A DNA stretch of 64,000 nt from Myoxocephalus aenaeus (lineage: Eukaryota > Chordata > Actinopteri > Perciformes > Cottidae). Made by a program: the position numbers and the translations under genes. The notes beneath the pieces were generated by a model that was not told the origin of the DNA, did not search any database, and saw nothing but the letters and a program-made list of their open reading frames with translations. The DNA lies in contig JBAMJR010000154.1 in assembly GCA_038501785.1 (NCBI GenBank), forward strand, positions 8,678,501-8,742,500. Reading direction: 5' to 3'. The stretch's first letter is position 1, and every line of letters starts with the position of its first letter. Positions 1-11,275 of the stretch are shown piece by piece.

Positions 1-103
1 TCAGTGGTATATTATTTCGGTAATTATCCTCATTGCCTAAAACAATTATTTATCCCTTGTTGTTATAGCTCCGTCTGTGTGTGTGTATATATACACAAGG
101 AAG

Positions 104-129
104 TATATATATATATATATATATATATA
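104..129. repeat. (TA)n microsatellite
   Basis: Uninterrupted TA dinucleotides preceded by a short GT tract. Confidence 0.9.
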
Positions 130-511
130 CTTTCTTGTGGTTTCATACCACTGCTTGATCCTCCTTATTGTGAGGCTGCCTGTCCTGTGTTCTCGGTTGT
201 TTTTGTTATAAGTTCAATATTGTATTTGTTCTGATATGTTGTTTTCAGCTTGTTCATGTGAGTGTTTAAAAAAAAAAAAAAAAAATCATGTATATCTGCT
301 TATAATGTATTGTGTGTTATAAACCTTTTATTGAATGTTTGTGTATACTGCTTATAGATGCTATAGAGGTTAAAGTAAAATGTTATTTAAAAGATGACTA
401 TTTAAAGTTTATAAGACACTGTAGTCTGTCTAAGATGTACCATGTAAGTGTCTGTGTGTTGAGTTTTCATTGGCTGCTTCCTTCTATTTATGAATAGGTT
501 AATCTGGCCTT

Positions 512-513
<2 letters not shown>

Positions 514-574
<61 letters not shown>
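514..574. repeat. (CA)n microsatellite
   Basis: About 30 uninterrupted CA units. Confidence 0.95.
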
Positions 575-575
<1 letters not shown>

Positions 576-1754
576 ACCTGCAGTATGGAATAATAGTTTA
601 TTCAACAGCGGGTTGCTCTGTTTGTTCACTTTGTTTAGAGTAATTTCTCTCCCTTGAATTATTGTCACTTCGCTGTTTAACCAGAAGTCCAAACTCTTCT
701 TCATTCTTGTTTCTTTCTCCTGAAAACATCTGTAAAATAAGTTTCTCTGGATGTCTTCATCCATTGAAACTGTACATGTAAATATATTCAAAGCCACGTC
801 CAGCTTTGTTTTGACTGGAAATCAAACCGTGACTTCAGTCTGTTTTGGATATCATTAAGTTCTGTAGGAGCCATTTATTTTATGCTAGTATTTAGTTATT
901 TTATTCACAAGTAGTATTGTTTAATTATTCTAGATGTTAGCTTATTTAGTTTAGATTTTCATATATATTAAGACAGCTTTTTTTGTTGATAGTTTTTTGT
1001 TTAGTTTAATTATTTGTTGACTATGTTTTTTGGGTGGTTCATTTGTTTATGAATTGGCTAACACTGTGGTCACCTGGGGTTATAGGAGTAGGCAGGTACA
1101 GGACCAGCATGCACCTGGGTGGGCTTATGTTTTTTTTTTTTTACCAGAGCAGGAGAGACAGCATTAGGAGGTCCTTCGTTCTTATGTTTGTTTGCTTGTT
1201 TTGTTTTGTTCAATAAATTATGAGAAAAACAGAATTGTGTTTGGACGATGCATTATTTTGCCTCCGTGAACCACAAACCCATGGTGGCCCTTTGATTTAT
1301 GTTTGTTTTAGATTTATCGGACCAATGGCCACTCCAAGTTAATTCTTGACGTTATAAAGTCGTCCTTCTTATAAGTGTTACAAGTTAACATCATCCCATG
1401 TTATATTCGGCATTCATGAGCAGCACAGAGTTTATTCATTAATCCTGGATGGATTTTGTGTTAACCATTATCTGTCAGAGGATCCACGTTGATGGGACCG
1501 ACACACCGGTCCTCTGAAGTTACCTGGTAACTTCTTAGCAACCAGTTTAGCATCACCATAGCAACCTCTTCACTAGAGAACAGCCTGGTCCAAAGTCCGC
1601 TGCTTCTTTCCGATTGGTCAGAGCGACTAAACGCAACCAGACTGACTCACTGGATGTGGACGGATGGGATAAGCCACTTGTACTGGTTTCCTCCATCTTC
1701 TTCTGACTTTTTTTTAACATTCAGCCGATGTAGCCGACCCGCTACAAGTTTTAA

Positions 1755-2230
1755 ATCATAGACTACATAAGAAGTTGACATCACCCATTCGTTTTTTGAA
1801 GTCTTGAGTTCAGTGATTTTGCCGTCGCTATCTTGGAATACGGCCGTCGCCAAGTTGTTGTTTTTTGCAACCGATGAACGGAAGTTATCATATTTAAAAT
1901 GTGGAGGAGTGGCGTAGTGACGCTGGATACGGCTCTGGTAGCGGCCTGTCAATCACAGTAGCCCCGCCCTAAAGCCTACCCTGCTATTATGCTCTAAATG
2001 ACCATAATTTACTAAATGAACATCATGCTGTATTGAAGAAGACTTGAAACTAGAGAGACACAAACTCATGTTTACAATGTTTACTGAGGGAATAAATCAA
2101 GAGAGAAGTAGAGTCATTTTCTCATAGACTTCTATACAACCAGACTTTGCAACCGGAGGAGTCGCCCCCTGGTGGCCAGTGGAGAGAATGCAGTTTTAAG
2201 ACGCTTCCGAATCGGCTTCACTATGCAGAG
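1755..2230 (+). repeat. Dispersed nonautonomous element, copy 1
   Basis: This stretch aligns by eye along most of its length, in the same orientation, with 41463-41885. Shared blocks include the CATAGACT start, the GCCGTCGC-ATCTTGG segment, the GGAGTGGCGTAG segment, a long block from TTTACTAAATGAACATC to GGGAATAAATCA, and the TTTTAAGACGCTTCCG end. It resembles a repeat common in percomorph genomes whose start reads CATAGACTGTATATAA. It has no coding capacity, so a nonautonomous DNA element or MITE is my inference. The class is not proven because target duplications are unclear. Confidence 0.75.
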
Positions 2231-2329
2231 CATGAAGGTTGCTGGTTTACAAATCTACGGTTATACTAGAAAAGAGCCGCCATGTCGTAAGGAAAAATTG
2301 CTCTGATGTTGTAAATGTGTCGGGGGGAG

Positions 2330-3200
2330 GCGGCTTCTGAAGCTGTTCAACCACCCGACTAATAGCAGCTAGCAGCTCTGCAAGGCTGACGTAGCGCTGC
2401 TTTGAGCTAAATGCTAACGCCAGCATGCTAACATTCTCAAAATGACATGCTGATGTTCAGCACGTCTTATGTTTACCCCATTAGTGTTTTAGTTTGTTAG
2501 CATGCTAACACATGCTATTTAGCACTAAACACTACAGCTGAGGCTAATAAGAATGTCATTAGTTGTTATTATTTTCTAGTATTAATTTGTCATACACCAA
2601 ATTATGAAACATCCCTCTATGAAACGTTGAAAGTTGTTAGAGTTCATCCTGAGGGGAACATACATGTATGTACCAAATTTAGCGTCAATCCATCCATTAT
2701 TGTAGGGACATTTCGCACAAAACCGATTGCAATGGAATGGATTCACACTTTGACGAAAGATCATCCAAAAATATTAATGTTCATTCTGAGGGGAACACAA
2801 ATGTCTGAAACAAATTCATTGTTAGTTCATCCAATAGTAATCAATATATTTCACAAAAGAAACTAAAAGCGTAGCGAGAGAGAGGTGTCATGGCGGCGGA
2901 AAGGGGATTTAAGGAACCGTGGTGGGCGTGGTCACGCTGTTTTACTCCAATAGATTTTATTCTGAATATTGGCTCCGGGTAGTACGCTCCAAAATGATGA
3001 AATATTACTCCTTTAGAGGAAAATTATAGTAACTCTGGAAAAAGTACTCCCACATTTTTACTGTGTACCAACTGGTGGTGTAAAGGAAATATCAGCGGAT
3101 CACCAAAATCATGAGGATTCATCCTCTGGGGAACATGAATGCCTGTAAATCTCATGGAAACCTATCCAGTATACTGGAGATGGACCAACATCCTCCTCTA
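2330..3200 (-). repeat. Dispersed repeat family A, longest copy
   Basis: In reverse orientation this contains the hallmarks of a repeat seen many times in the window: the GCTAGCAGCTCTG end, GAGCTAAATGCTAAC, repeated TTAGCATGCTAAC, and several TTCATCCTGAGGGGAAC blocks. Other copies or fragments lie at 5885-5990, 19195-19420, 23870-24240, 25095-25190, 27880-27995, 36935-37075, 47065-47215 and 61640-61765. I know it as an abundant noncoding repeat of perch-like fish. I cannot assign a class. Confidence 0.75.
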
Positions 3201-3486
3201 GAGCCTCTCCACTGGGGCTCAGGCCTGATAGACCCAACGAGCTTCAGGTGGGGTTCAGGATCAGCAGGTATGAGGTTAGAGGTGAGGTAGGGCAGGTAAA
3301 AGGTAAAAGGTGGGAGGAAACATATAGGAGACTGACTTTGATACATTTCATATACATGCAACAACAATTATGGTAAACCTTTACAAACTATGATCATCAT
3401 GCACCTTCCATGATGTGCATAATATTCGTGCTGCTGCGCATGCGTGGCTGTACGTGGCGACAGATGGTCAACTTTTTTCCTCACAA

Positions 3487-3499
3487 AGAGAGAGAGAGG

Positions 3500-3571
<72 letters not shown>
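3487..3571. repeat. (AG)n microsatellite in the neurod1 promoter region
   Basis: Nearly pure AG repeat interrupted once by a G-rich stretch near 3498-3504. It lies about 200 bp upstream of the neurod1 TATA box. Polypurine tracts of this length can adopt triplex or nucleosome-free structure, which is inference only. Confidence 0.93.
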
Positions 3572-3573
<2 letters not shown>

Positions 3574-3599
3574 CTTGGCTCATACAAATGGATTCGTCA

Positions 3600-3772
3600 C
3601 GTGATCCCCGGGGCCGTTTTAATGACGTTCGTACCATATGGCGCGTGCCGGGAGGGTGTGGCCTCGATATGTTAATTACCACCTTGTGTGTGTGCGTGTG
3701 TGTGTGTGCGTGTGCGTGTGTGTGTGTGTTTGTGGTGCTGAGTATAAATGCAGCATCCTCCCACACACACAC
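3600..3772 (+). promoter_or_regulatory. neurod1: neurod1 core promoter
   Basis: A TATAAA box lies at 3743-3748, about 25-30 bp before the presumed transcription start. A palindromic E-box CATATG lies at 3635-3640 next to a GGCGCGTGCC block, and a TGACGT half CRE lies at 3623-3628. Mammalian NEUROD1 promoters have a TATA box and E-boxes used by neurogenins and by NEUROD1 itself, so neurogenin control is a reasonable inference. A GT-rich stretch (3683-3729) separates the E-box from the TATA box. Confidence 0.65.
3683..3729. repeat. Imperfect (GT)n microsatellite between E-box and TATA box
   Basis: GT repeat interrupted by GC steps, within the neurod1 proximal promoter. It sets the spacing between the E-box and the TATA box and is probably polymorphic. 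Confidence 0.85.
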
Positions 3773-3872
3773 CTCAGAAAGCTCAGAGCTGATCACGCAC
3801 AGTCACGCCCGGACACGCACATAGAGCGCGCGGGATGCGTGCAATCTGACGAACAGCGGCTTGCCACAACAG
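3773..3872 (+). other. neurod1: neurod1 noncoding first exon (approximate start)
   Basis: GC-richer sequence starts about 25 bp after the TATA box and ends in ACAACAG followed by GTAGGG, a good donor. The next acceptor (TCTCAAACAG, ending at 5535) comes 12 bases before the start codon. NEUROD1 in other vertebrates also has one noncoding first exon and a 5'-UTR intron. The left edge is inferred from the TATA position. Confidence 0.6.
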
Positions 3873-5535
3873 GTAGGGTTTTCTTCTTTTAAAGATTAGC
3901 ATAATATCTGATGGATTGTGATCTGTGTAATAACCTTGAGGAGGATAATTATGATTAATTATGTTTTGGCTCCCAACTGAATGATCCATCAATGCTAATG
4001 TAGATCAGAGAATCATTAACACTGATTCAGTTCTTCAATAATTATACTCTCATCTTTATGAACAATTTTGCGGACAGCCTAAATAAACAAAGATTCTTCT
4101 TCTTTTTATTAAAGTCTTATTTGTTTTTAATTGTTTTTATTATATACTTTTTCATTTTAATGTTAATAGCTTTTTAAAACTCCTGTAAATATATGTGTTG
4201 TTCCCCTCAGCTGTTTATTCTACTCATTAATCCAGATTCTACTCTTTTATTCAGTTATTTGTTGTTATTTGTGTTCGTCCCTTATGTCCGCCTGTCTCAC
4301 CTCCACCTGTCTGTCGGTCTGTTGAACAAATGGGACCAGTAAGCAAAGCGGGAAGGGGACAGTTCTCATTATCATAATAATGACAATTATTATTCAAAAG
4401 ATTACTTCCAGACAAGTACTTTTAATGAACGGTGAATCGGTGCGTTTCAGGACGTCCGTTAATCACCTGAGACGAGGTTTTCTTTGAACGGATTTCCTTT
4501 TTCTTTAAATTAAATAGATCAAATCTATTCATTTAAGACGCAGATTTGAGCATTTTATCAAAAACTAAACTGAACGTTAATTGTATATATAATTAGGCCA
4601 AATCTCAAAACTAAAGCTTGTATGTTTTGGGCTAATTATTGTTCAACCGTCCGCGTCAAATGTGTGACTTTGGTATGAATTAAATACAATTGACTTAACT
4701 CTGCGGGGAATTTTCTTTTATTTGCAAAACGTAGATCAATGTCCTCCGTCTGCGTCTGTTTTTAGCCTCAAGGCCTCCGTTTATTTCTCCGTAACCGTGA
4801 TGTTCTCCGCGTGTTGCATTTTTCCTGCAGACTCAATGAAGAATCACTTGAACTGATTTTATTTTTCAAAACAGAAAGCCGCATAAATTAAGATTCAAAC
4901 TCGACTACATTTCTTTTATTTTAGATTCCGTTTTGATTTAGATAACTTGCTGCATTAAAAAAACCTGTTAAAAAAACCGTATGTTTTATAAGTAATGAAT
5001 CAGAGCAGCTCAGTTAAATATATATTTGTAGTTTCTGTCTAAAGCAAATAAAAGTAGAACATCCTTTATTCCGTTCAAGACATGAAACAAATATTCTGAG
5101 TCCGATCCCATGGGAATAAATCTTTTCTTCAATAAATAAACACATCATGTACATGATCTATCTGATAAATCCTTATATTTTACAGTTAAATCCAACGAAC
5201 CTTTATTCTAAAGAAGCAAAAATAAAGTGTGGAGCAAAAAAAAAAAGCTTTATTTAATAAAAAATAAAATAATGTTACATAAAACCGTCTTGTGTTATAA
5301 TATCATATAAAAAAGCCACCTGTTCATTAATATATGAAAAATTGGCAAATAAGCGGGTCATAATTATAGTATTACAATATGTAGCCAAACCTTAATAACT
5401 ATACTATAACCAGGCCTCTAATGGGCAGTTTAAATATTTACTTTCAATAATCTTTCTTCTACAGAGATTAAGTGTGATTACACGTTTTGAATTGTTTTAT
5501 AATGAACATATTCTGTTTCCTCTTCTCTCAAACAG
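3873..5535 (+). other. neurod1: neurod1 5'-UTR intron
   Basis: AT-rich, 1663 bp, with GTAGGG donor and CAAACAG acceptor. It has no obvious dispersed repeats or long microsatellites, unlike nearly every other intron in the window. That makes it a candidate for retained regulatory sequence. Confidence 0.6.
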
Positions 5536-5547
5536 AGAATCAGCATC

Positions 5548-7980
5548 ATGACCAGGTCTGTGCAGGAGGAGCAGGAGTCCGTGGAGTCGGAGGAGCAGCA
5601 GGAGCTTCACAGCCCCATGGAAGGAGAGGGGGAAGGAGGAGGGGAAGAAGAGGAGGACAACCCCCACCTTCTCGAGGAGGACGAGGAGGAGGACAATGAG
5701 GAGGAAGAGGACGACGAAGACGGCGAGAATAAACCCAAGAGGCGAGGGCCGAAGAAGAAGAAGATGACGAAGGCTCGTGTTCAGAGGTGAAGGAGATTGC
5801 CGGCTTTTAAAAAAAAATAGTATTTTCAGCTAAAGTGCAAAGTGTGTCCTGTGGGTGGCGCTAGAGGAAACGTGATGCGGTCATGAAAGTGAGTAGGGTT
5901 CATCCTCTGAGGAGCAGGAACAGCAGATCTGATGGAAATCTGATCATCATCCCTCTGAAGGGACCAAACATCTGGACTGAGGAGGCGAAAAAAACATTGT
6001 TATTTGATGATAATACCAAAAAAAAAGAACAATCAAACTTAAAAAAGATATGATAAGACATTTTTAAACTATGTTGAAGGACCATCGGACCAATGTTTCA
6101 TTACCCAGAAGCCTCAGCAGATTAGTCTGCAGATTAGTTCCTTGAGTCTCAGTCTGGCTCTCGGTGTTTTGTGGTAAATCGTGTAAAAATGTGTTATAAT
6201 GTTTGAATGCAACAATATAACTCAACTAACACAAATCAGTTCACCAGTTGATCTGAGCAACGTTTCCGATCTGTCGTCCTCGTCGCTAATATATTTATAT
6301 TCATCACGTTATACAAGAATGACACCCACAAGAGATGACCTGACATTCCCAGCAGCGTAATGGTATTTGACTGCTGGAACTCGTCGTGGCCACGTTCAAT
6401 CTGAAACAACAACCGCCTCTCCATATTTTCATCTATTTTGAATTGAACATTAATCAAACGTAAGGCCGTCAACAACAGTTTACCGTCTGCCGTCCATTAC
6501 CCCTCCGGTGTGAATCCTTAGGTTGAGTTTCAGTGTCTTCCCTGAAGGTCACAGGACAGAACTTTCCCAGCATGGCTGCAGATGTGTAACTACAAAAAGT
6601 TTAATTTTGGGTCAGTTTCTTTATCTTTAAAGTTAGCAACCTGTTTATCTAACAGCCCATTTACACCAGCTGGGTTTTAATTGCATCTTTTCATTGCCTC
6701 AGGTGTTCATTTTCTTCTGTTCTACATTCATATATCATATCTATTGAGCTGTGATTGCTGATAAAATGCCTGGAACCCAACATGCTGACGACTTGGGGCT
6801 GCAGACATTTCTCTTGCTGCATGAAGTTCTTGGATGCTAGCTTCATCACTGCTAATTGACGAGGCGGCTAACGCTGAACTTGCTTTGCGTTTCCGCAGGT
6901 TTAAGGTCCGTCGGCAGAAAGCTAACGCCCGCGAGAGGAACCGCATGCACGGGCTGAACGACGCTCTGGAGTGTCTCCGGAAAATCGTCCCTTGCTACTC
7001 CAAAACCCAGAAACTGTCCAAGATCGAGACGCTCCGCCTCGCTAAGAACTACATCTGGGCCCTGAGCGAGGTCCTGCGCTCCGGCAAGGCCCCCGACCTC
7101 ATGAGCTTCGTCCAGGCGCTCTGCAAAGGTCAGTGTCACCTTAAAACCAAGAACCCTGAGTCAGTCTGGGGCCTGGTCTCTGGTTAGAGGAAGTTATATG
7201 ACCATGTGACCTCAACCGGGGAGAGTTTTGTATTTAGAAATGTCAGTAAAACCAAATAAAACATGTACATATTGTATATTTGGAACCTGAATCTGACACT
7301 TTAAAAAAAAGATTACAAAACAGTTGTGGAGGGAAAACCATGCCGACTTGTCTCCAGCTGTGCTAGCAGCTCTGTGTATTGATCGGTATTGACTGATTAT
7401 CGTCTCTCTGCTCTCAGGTCTGTCTCAGCCGACCACTAACTTGGTGGCAGGCTGCCTGCAGCTGAATCCTCGAACTTTCCTGCCGGAGCAGACGCCCGAC
7501 CTGCCGGTCCACCTCCCCCCGGCCGGCGCCGCCACCTATCCCGGACACTACTCCTACCAGAGCCCCGGGATGACGGCCGGCCTGCCCAGCCCGCCCTACG
7601 GCACCATGGAGCCTTCCCACGTCTTCAACCAGGTCAAAGGTCAGCCCTACGGCCCGCTGGAGCCCTTCTTCGACGGCGTGCTGGTGTCGGACGGCCCGGC
7701 GTTCGACCCGCCCCTCAGCCCGCCGCTCAGCATCAACGGGAACTTCTCGACCTTCAAGCACGATGCCGCGGCGGCTGCCGACTACGACAAGAGCTTCTCC
7801 TTCAGCGTGCACTACGGGGCAGCGGGAGGAGCCGGCGGGCATCCTGCCCTCTACGGTGGCGGGGGGCCCAACCCGCGGTGCAGCGAGCTGCAGGTGGACG
7901 GGATGATGGGCTTTGACGGACACACGCACCACGAGCGCATGATGAACGCCCAGCTGAACGCCATCTTCCACGACTCCTGA
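5548..7980 (+). CDS. neurod1: Neurogenic differentiation factor 1 (bHLH activator), three coding exons
   Basis: Coding exons are 5548-5786, 6899-7128 and 7418-7980, giving 343 residues against about 350-356 in zebrafish and human. The product is a nuclear bHLH factor that pairs with E proteins on CANNTG boxes and drives neuronal, retinal and endocrine pancreas differentiation. Residues 1-62 are strongly acidic. A basic nuclear signal KPKRRGPKKKK follows, then the bHLH (about residues 80-137) with NARERNRMHGLN and KLSKIETLRLAKNYIW. The NEUROD1-type tail begins LSQPTTNLVAGCLQLNPRTF and ends with HERMMNAQLNAIFHDS. The NPRTFLPEQ wording and linkage to cerkl and itga4 separate it from neurod2 and neurod6. 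The start is the first ATG after the 5' intron acceptor. Q86 and C105 in the bHLH differ from the usual M and S/N. NEUROD1 coding regions are normally intronless, but here two phase-consistent introns interrupt it. The frame is intact, so it is not a pseudogene. Confidence 0.97.
5787..6898 (+). other. neurod1: Coding intron inside the neurod1 basic region (1112 bp, phase 2)
   Basis: The frame runs into TGA at 5788-5790, directly after the codons for Q-R, and resumes at 6899 in the R-F-K-V-R-R stretch. Donor CAGAG/GTGAAG and acceptor TTTCCGCAG/GTTTAAG join codon 80 (Arg) perfectly. Part of a dispersed repeat lies inside, in antisense orientation. Other vertebrate NEUROD1 genes known to me have no intron here. 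Confidence 0.93.
5885..5990 (-). repeat. Family A repeat fragment inside the neurod1 coding intron
   Basis: The reverse complement reads through CCTCAGAGGATGAACCCTAC and the upstream TTTCCTCTAGCGCCACC block, the same order as the family A copies at 3107-3180 and 23950-24020. Confidence 0.6.
7129..7417 (+). other. neurod1: Second coding intron of neurod1 (289 bp, phase 1)
   Basis: Exon sequence ends C-K-G at CTGCAAAG/GTCAGT and resumes at GCTCTCAG/GTCTGTCT, giving the family sequence CKGLSQPTTN without gap or insertion. The two ends are similar over 14 bases (7127-7140 and 7416-7429 agree at 11 positions). Confidence 0.93.
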
Positions 7981-8600
7981 GGAGGACGAAAGACCGAGAG
8001 GCCGATGAAGACAGAACAGAGACGGTCATTTAGAGAGACAGACAGTTCTAAGTATGTCTATCGTTTCATAGCTGTCTTTCTTTCTGTCTTTCCTTTCTTT
8101 CTGTCTTTCTGCTCCACGACTCCTCGTCCTCCTCGTCTTCACGAGGGCGGCGATGGCGACGGCGATGACAAAGTCACGTTGATGATGTAACCTTCTCTGT
8201 AGCGCTTCATCCCACAGGGGACGCTCTCTGAATGTCTCGTTATTATCCATATTATCACTTAAAAATAATCAATAATCAATGAGCAATAATCTGGAGAAAA
8301 CTATGCAATTTTGTTCAAACCTGAGCAACGCTCAGTTGATAATTCCAAATGTTGAAAGAATAAAGATTTCTCTATTTTTGGGTGTGTAAGGCGGCTCTGA
8401 GCCGGGGGTTTGGGCCGGCGTCGGGCCGAAATGTTCATGTTGTTCATGTGGTTTTTACTTTTTGCTTTTTATAACGTTCCTGTAGCGTTCTGTTAACTTT
8501 TCATGTGACTCTCGTTCATATTTTATAAGATATATGTTTATAAAGGCCTTTCATTAAAAGGAATTCCATGTGATTCAACCGAGAGACTCCGTTCATCAGC
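7981..8600 (+). other. neurod1: neurod1 3' UTR with poly(A) signal
   Basis: After the TGA at 7978-7980 there is a CT-rich stretch, then AATAAA at 8359-8364 about 380 bases downstream. A later ATTAAA at about 8552 is an alternative signal. No further coding sequence follows. Confidence 0.6.
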
Positions 8601-8849
8601 AACAACACAACAAATGCCCTTTTCTTCACTGCGGTCGGAAGCGGTTCGATCAAAATGTTTGGACGACACATTTACGTGGGAAACATAAAAAGATCTTAGC
8701 GGTCACGTGATGTATGAAGAAAACGTTTGATCAGTTTTGATCTTGCTAAATATGGTATGGTATATACTATATATGGTATATACTGTAGATGAACAAATAA
8801 CCGATTACTTCATTGGATTATATTAATGTCAAAATCACAAACAGTTGTG

Positions 8850-8881
<32 letters not shown>

Positions 8882-9432
8882 CCATATCTTCAGTGGAGAA
8901 GTTATACTTGTAATGTCAAATGTAATCAATGAGTCATTTGAGTAGCTTTTTAAGCAACAATGCTTAAATTGCAGTAGTTCAAATGTGAATATTTGTCTTC
9001 TTAGTGTTCTATAATAAACTGAACATCTTTGGGTTTTGGACTGTCAAAAGACATGGACTGAAGACATTGAACAATGAATCCAGAAAATTATCAGCGGATA
9101 AAATTATAATTATAATGAGTCATCATTACAACATTCAACTTCCCACACAGCTGCTGCCAGAAGATCCACTACAAACGGCAGTGAGCTTATTTTAATATTT
9201 TTGGAGAACCAGCTCACAAACCTGCAGACGTCCGTCGTCGTAAATAAGATGAAAGCCCGAAAAACTTGGAGCTGCAGGTTTTTCCACGTGCTGCAGGTTT
9301 TTAAAGTGGATTTTAGGTTCAGAGTATTGATAAACACATGAGGGGAAAACACATATCTTCTTACAGAGAAAATCCTGTTGACACGTTAACAACATTATCT
9401 CACAGACTGAAGGACAAAACCAGGATCACTGT

Positions 9433-9545
<113 letters not shown>

Positions 9546-9649
9546 AAGGGCACAGATGTTCGTTCTGCAGGCAAGATTTTAATTTATGAAAATGATCTTG
9601 TTTATGCATGAGAGCCCCCCTCCATAGACACTATATCCTGCTGTGTGTA

Positions 9650-9651
<2 letters not shown>

Positions 9652-9724
<73 letters not shown>

Positions 9725-9763
9725 GCGTGTGTGTGCGTGTGTGTGTTTGAGTGTGTGTGTGTA
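9652..9763. repeat. (GT)n microsatellite, imperfect at its 3' side
   Basis: GT array with GC interruptions after 9719. It lies about 110 bases from the previous array. Confidence 0.93.
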
Positions 9764-10489
9764 AGTCAACTGGGACAATATGGTGGCCATATCCCACCAT
9801 TTAGCCTTCCTGTTAAAGTGGAATAATAATGAGAGAAAGTCCGACGGCGACGTAAAGATCCATCATGTTCCAATAGAACAGAAACTATTCTTTTAAATCT
9901 TGTGAGATATCTGGAACAAATACACCAAGGTGTTGAGTAACAATGCTGAGAAAAGATGCTTTAAATTTAATGACAAACATTGCACGGACAGATATGGTGA
10001 TCTGGAGAAAATACAAAGAACTTCTTTCTTTTAAAGCTCAGCTGTTTCTATTGTTTTTTGGAGACATATATTAATTAAAACATCATGTGGACATGTTTTA
10101 ATTACACTCAGAATACAGTATACTGCACTAGCATCCGCAGTATTAGCAGCATCACTAGTAGTATTAGCAGTAGTCTTTGTGATAGAGGTTTTGTGTTTCA
10201 GTCTGTTGGCTGATCATAACACTGATTAATGCAGCTTAAATCCCGCCATCTGCCATCAACACACACACACACACGCACACGCACACACACACAAGATGGT
10301 GTTTATTCCACAGCGAGGGAACACCATGCGCTCTGAATGGTTGGCATGTGTCTTTTAAAACCATATAGTGGGAGGATTGTATATGTGGTATGGTGGGCGG
10401 GGTCAATTTTTAAACTTTTGACAGAGGCTTGCTATTTCCCCAGGAAGAGCTCCATGCTTTGAAGCCAACCTTTGTACAATGTTTTGCCT

Positions 10490-10600
10490 ATAGACTTAAA
10501 CCGTTCTCTCTATACGTCCATGTATTGCTAAGCTAAGCTAAGCTAAGGTAAGCTAACCACCTCCAAGTTCCAGCTTCATGTTCTCTCTTCTTAAGAGTTG
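10490..10600 (-). repeat. Dispersed repeat family B fragment
   Basis: GCTAAGCTAAGCTAAG followed by CTAACCACCTCC and CAGCTTCATGTT, the reverse of the TTAGCTTAGCATAAAGACTG repeat seen at 33105-33245, 48180-48305 and 58530-58720. Confidence 0.55.
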
Positions 10601-11194
10601 GGGAAGTTAGACATACAAATGGCGGTCCATTCACTCAAAGTTGCGCACTGCGCAAAAGCGCTTCTGCATTTTTGGCGCCATATCATAGATGTATCATTAT
10701 TAGAACTGAACACTGGACTCAAACATGGCGCATAGTCACTTGAATGCAAATCGCTTTATTGAGCATGAGCCAAAATAAGTTTTTTGGCCTCCTGGTTTAT
10801 GTCCATACTTGCTTTTGTGAAGCCGGCGAAAATCCTGTTGGCTTTTCACACGTGAATGGGATGAAAAAAATTAATCCCATGGCTCCTCTAGAAATTCTGA
10901 ATATTAGTGGACCAAATGGTCCAAAAACCTCAAAGAAGATGACGATGACGTCCCGCCATACAACCTGGCAACTCGCTGATTCAAAGAGCAGAGGGTCAAA
11001 CTACCAGTTGCCCAACCTTCACCAGCTGCACCATTAAGATAAGATGTATACTACATTCATCCTATCGATAATTATAATTATGTTATAATAAAATGGGTTT
11101 TACACAACGAGTAGGCTGCTTTTACTTTTGTAGGATATAAAAAAAATATATATATATTGATGATAATACTGTTTTTAAATTTCGAATGCAGTGT

Positions 11195-11275
11195 ACTTTA
11201 ACCAGAGAAGCCTATATTTACACTGTGGTATACTTTTACTTAAGTAAAATATCTGAGTACCCCTTCCACTGATAA
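11195..11275 (+). repeat. Dispersed repeat end (ACTTAAGTAAAATATCTGAGTAC type)
   Basis: TATACTTTTACTTAAGTAAA followed by ATCTGAGTACCCCTTCCACTG matches the terminal sequence of a repeat I recognise as common in fish genomes. Class not known. Confidence 0.5.

Larger units (their letters stand above)
1..1754. other. Intergenic DNA upstream of neurod1, no gene seen
   Basis: AT-rich sequence with short A and T runs, a TA array, a CA array and no ORF with recognisable protein similarity. The small open frames are low-complexity or lie in repeat sequence. I see no splice-bounded exons here. Confidence 0.6.

Noticed and set aside
1647..1952. 101-residue minus-strand ORF
   Set aside because: It lies across a dispersed repeat that also occurs at 41463-41885, where the frame is not conserved.
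7414..7971. 185-residue minus-strand ORF opposite neurod1 exon 4
   Set aside because: It is the antisense shadow of a GC-rich coding exon. The plus strand carries unmistakable NEUROD1 sequence.
5548..7980. neurod1 as a pseudogene because of the TGA at 5788
   Set aside because: The stop lies inside a spliceable intron, all three exons remain in frame, and conservation at protein level is high. A processed pseudogene would lack introns, not gain them.
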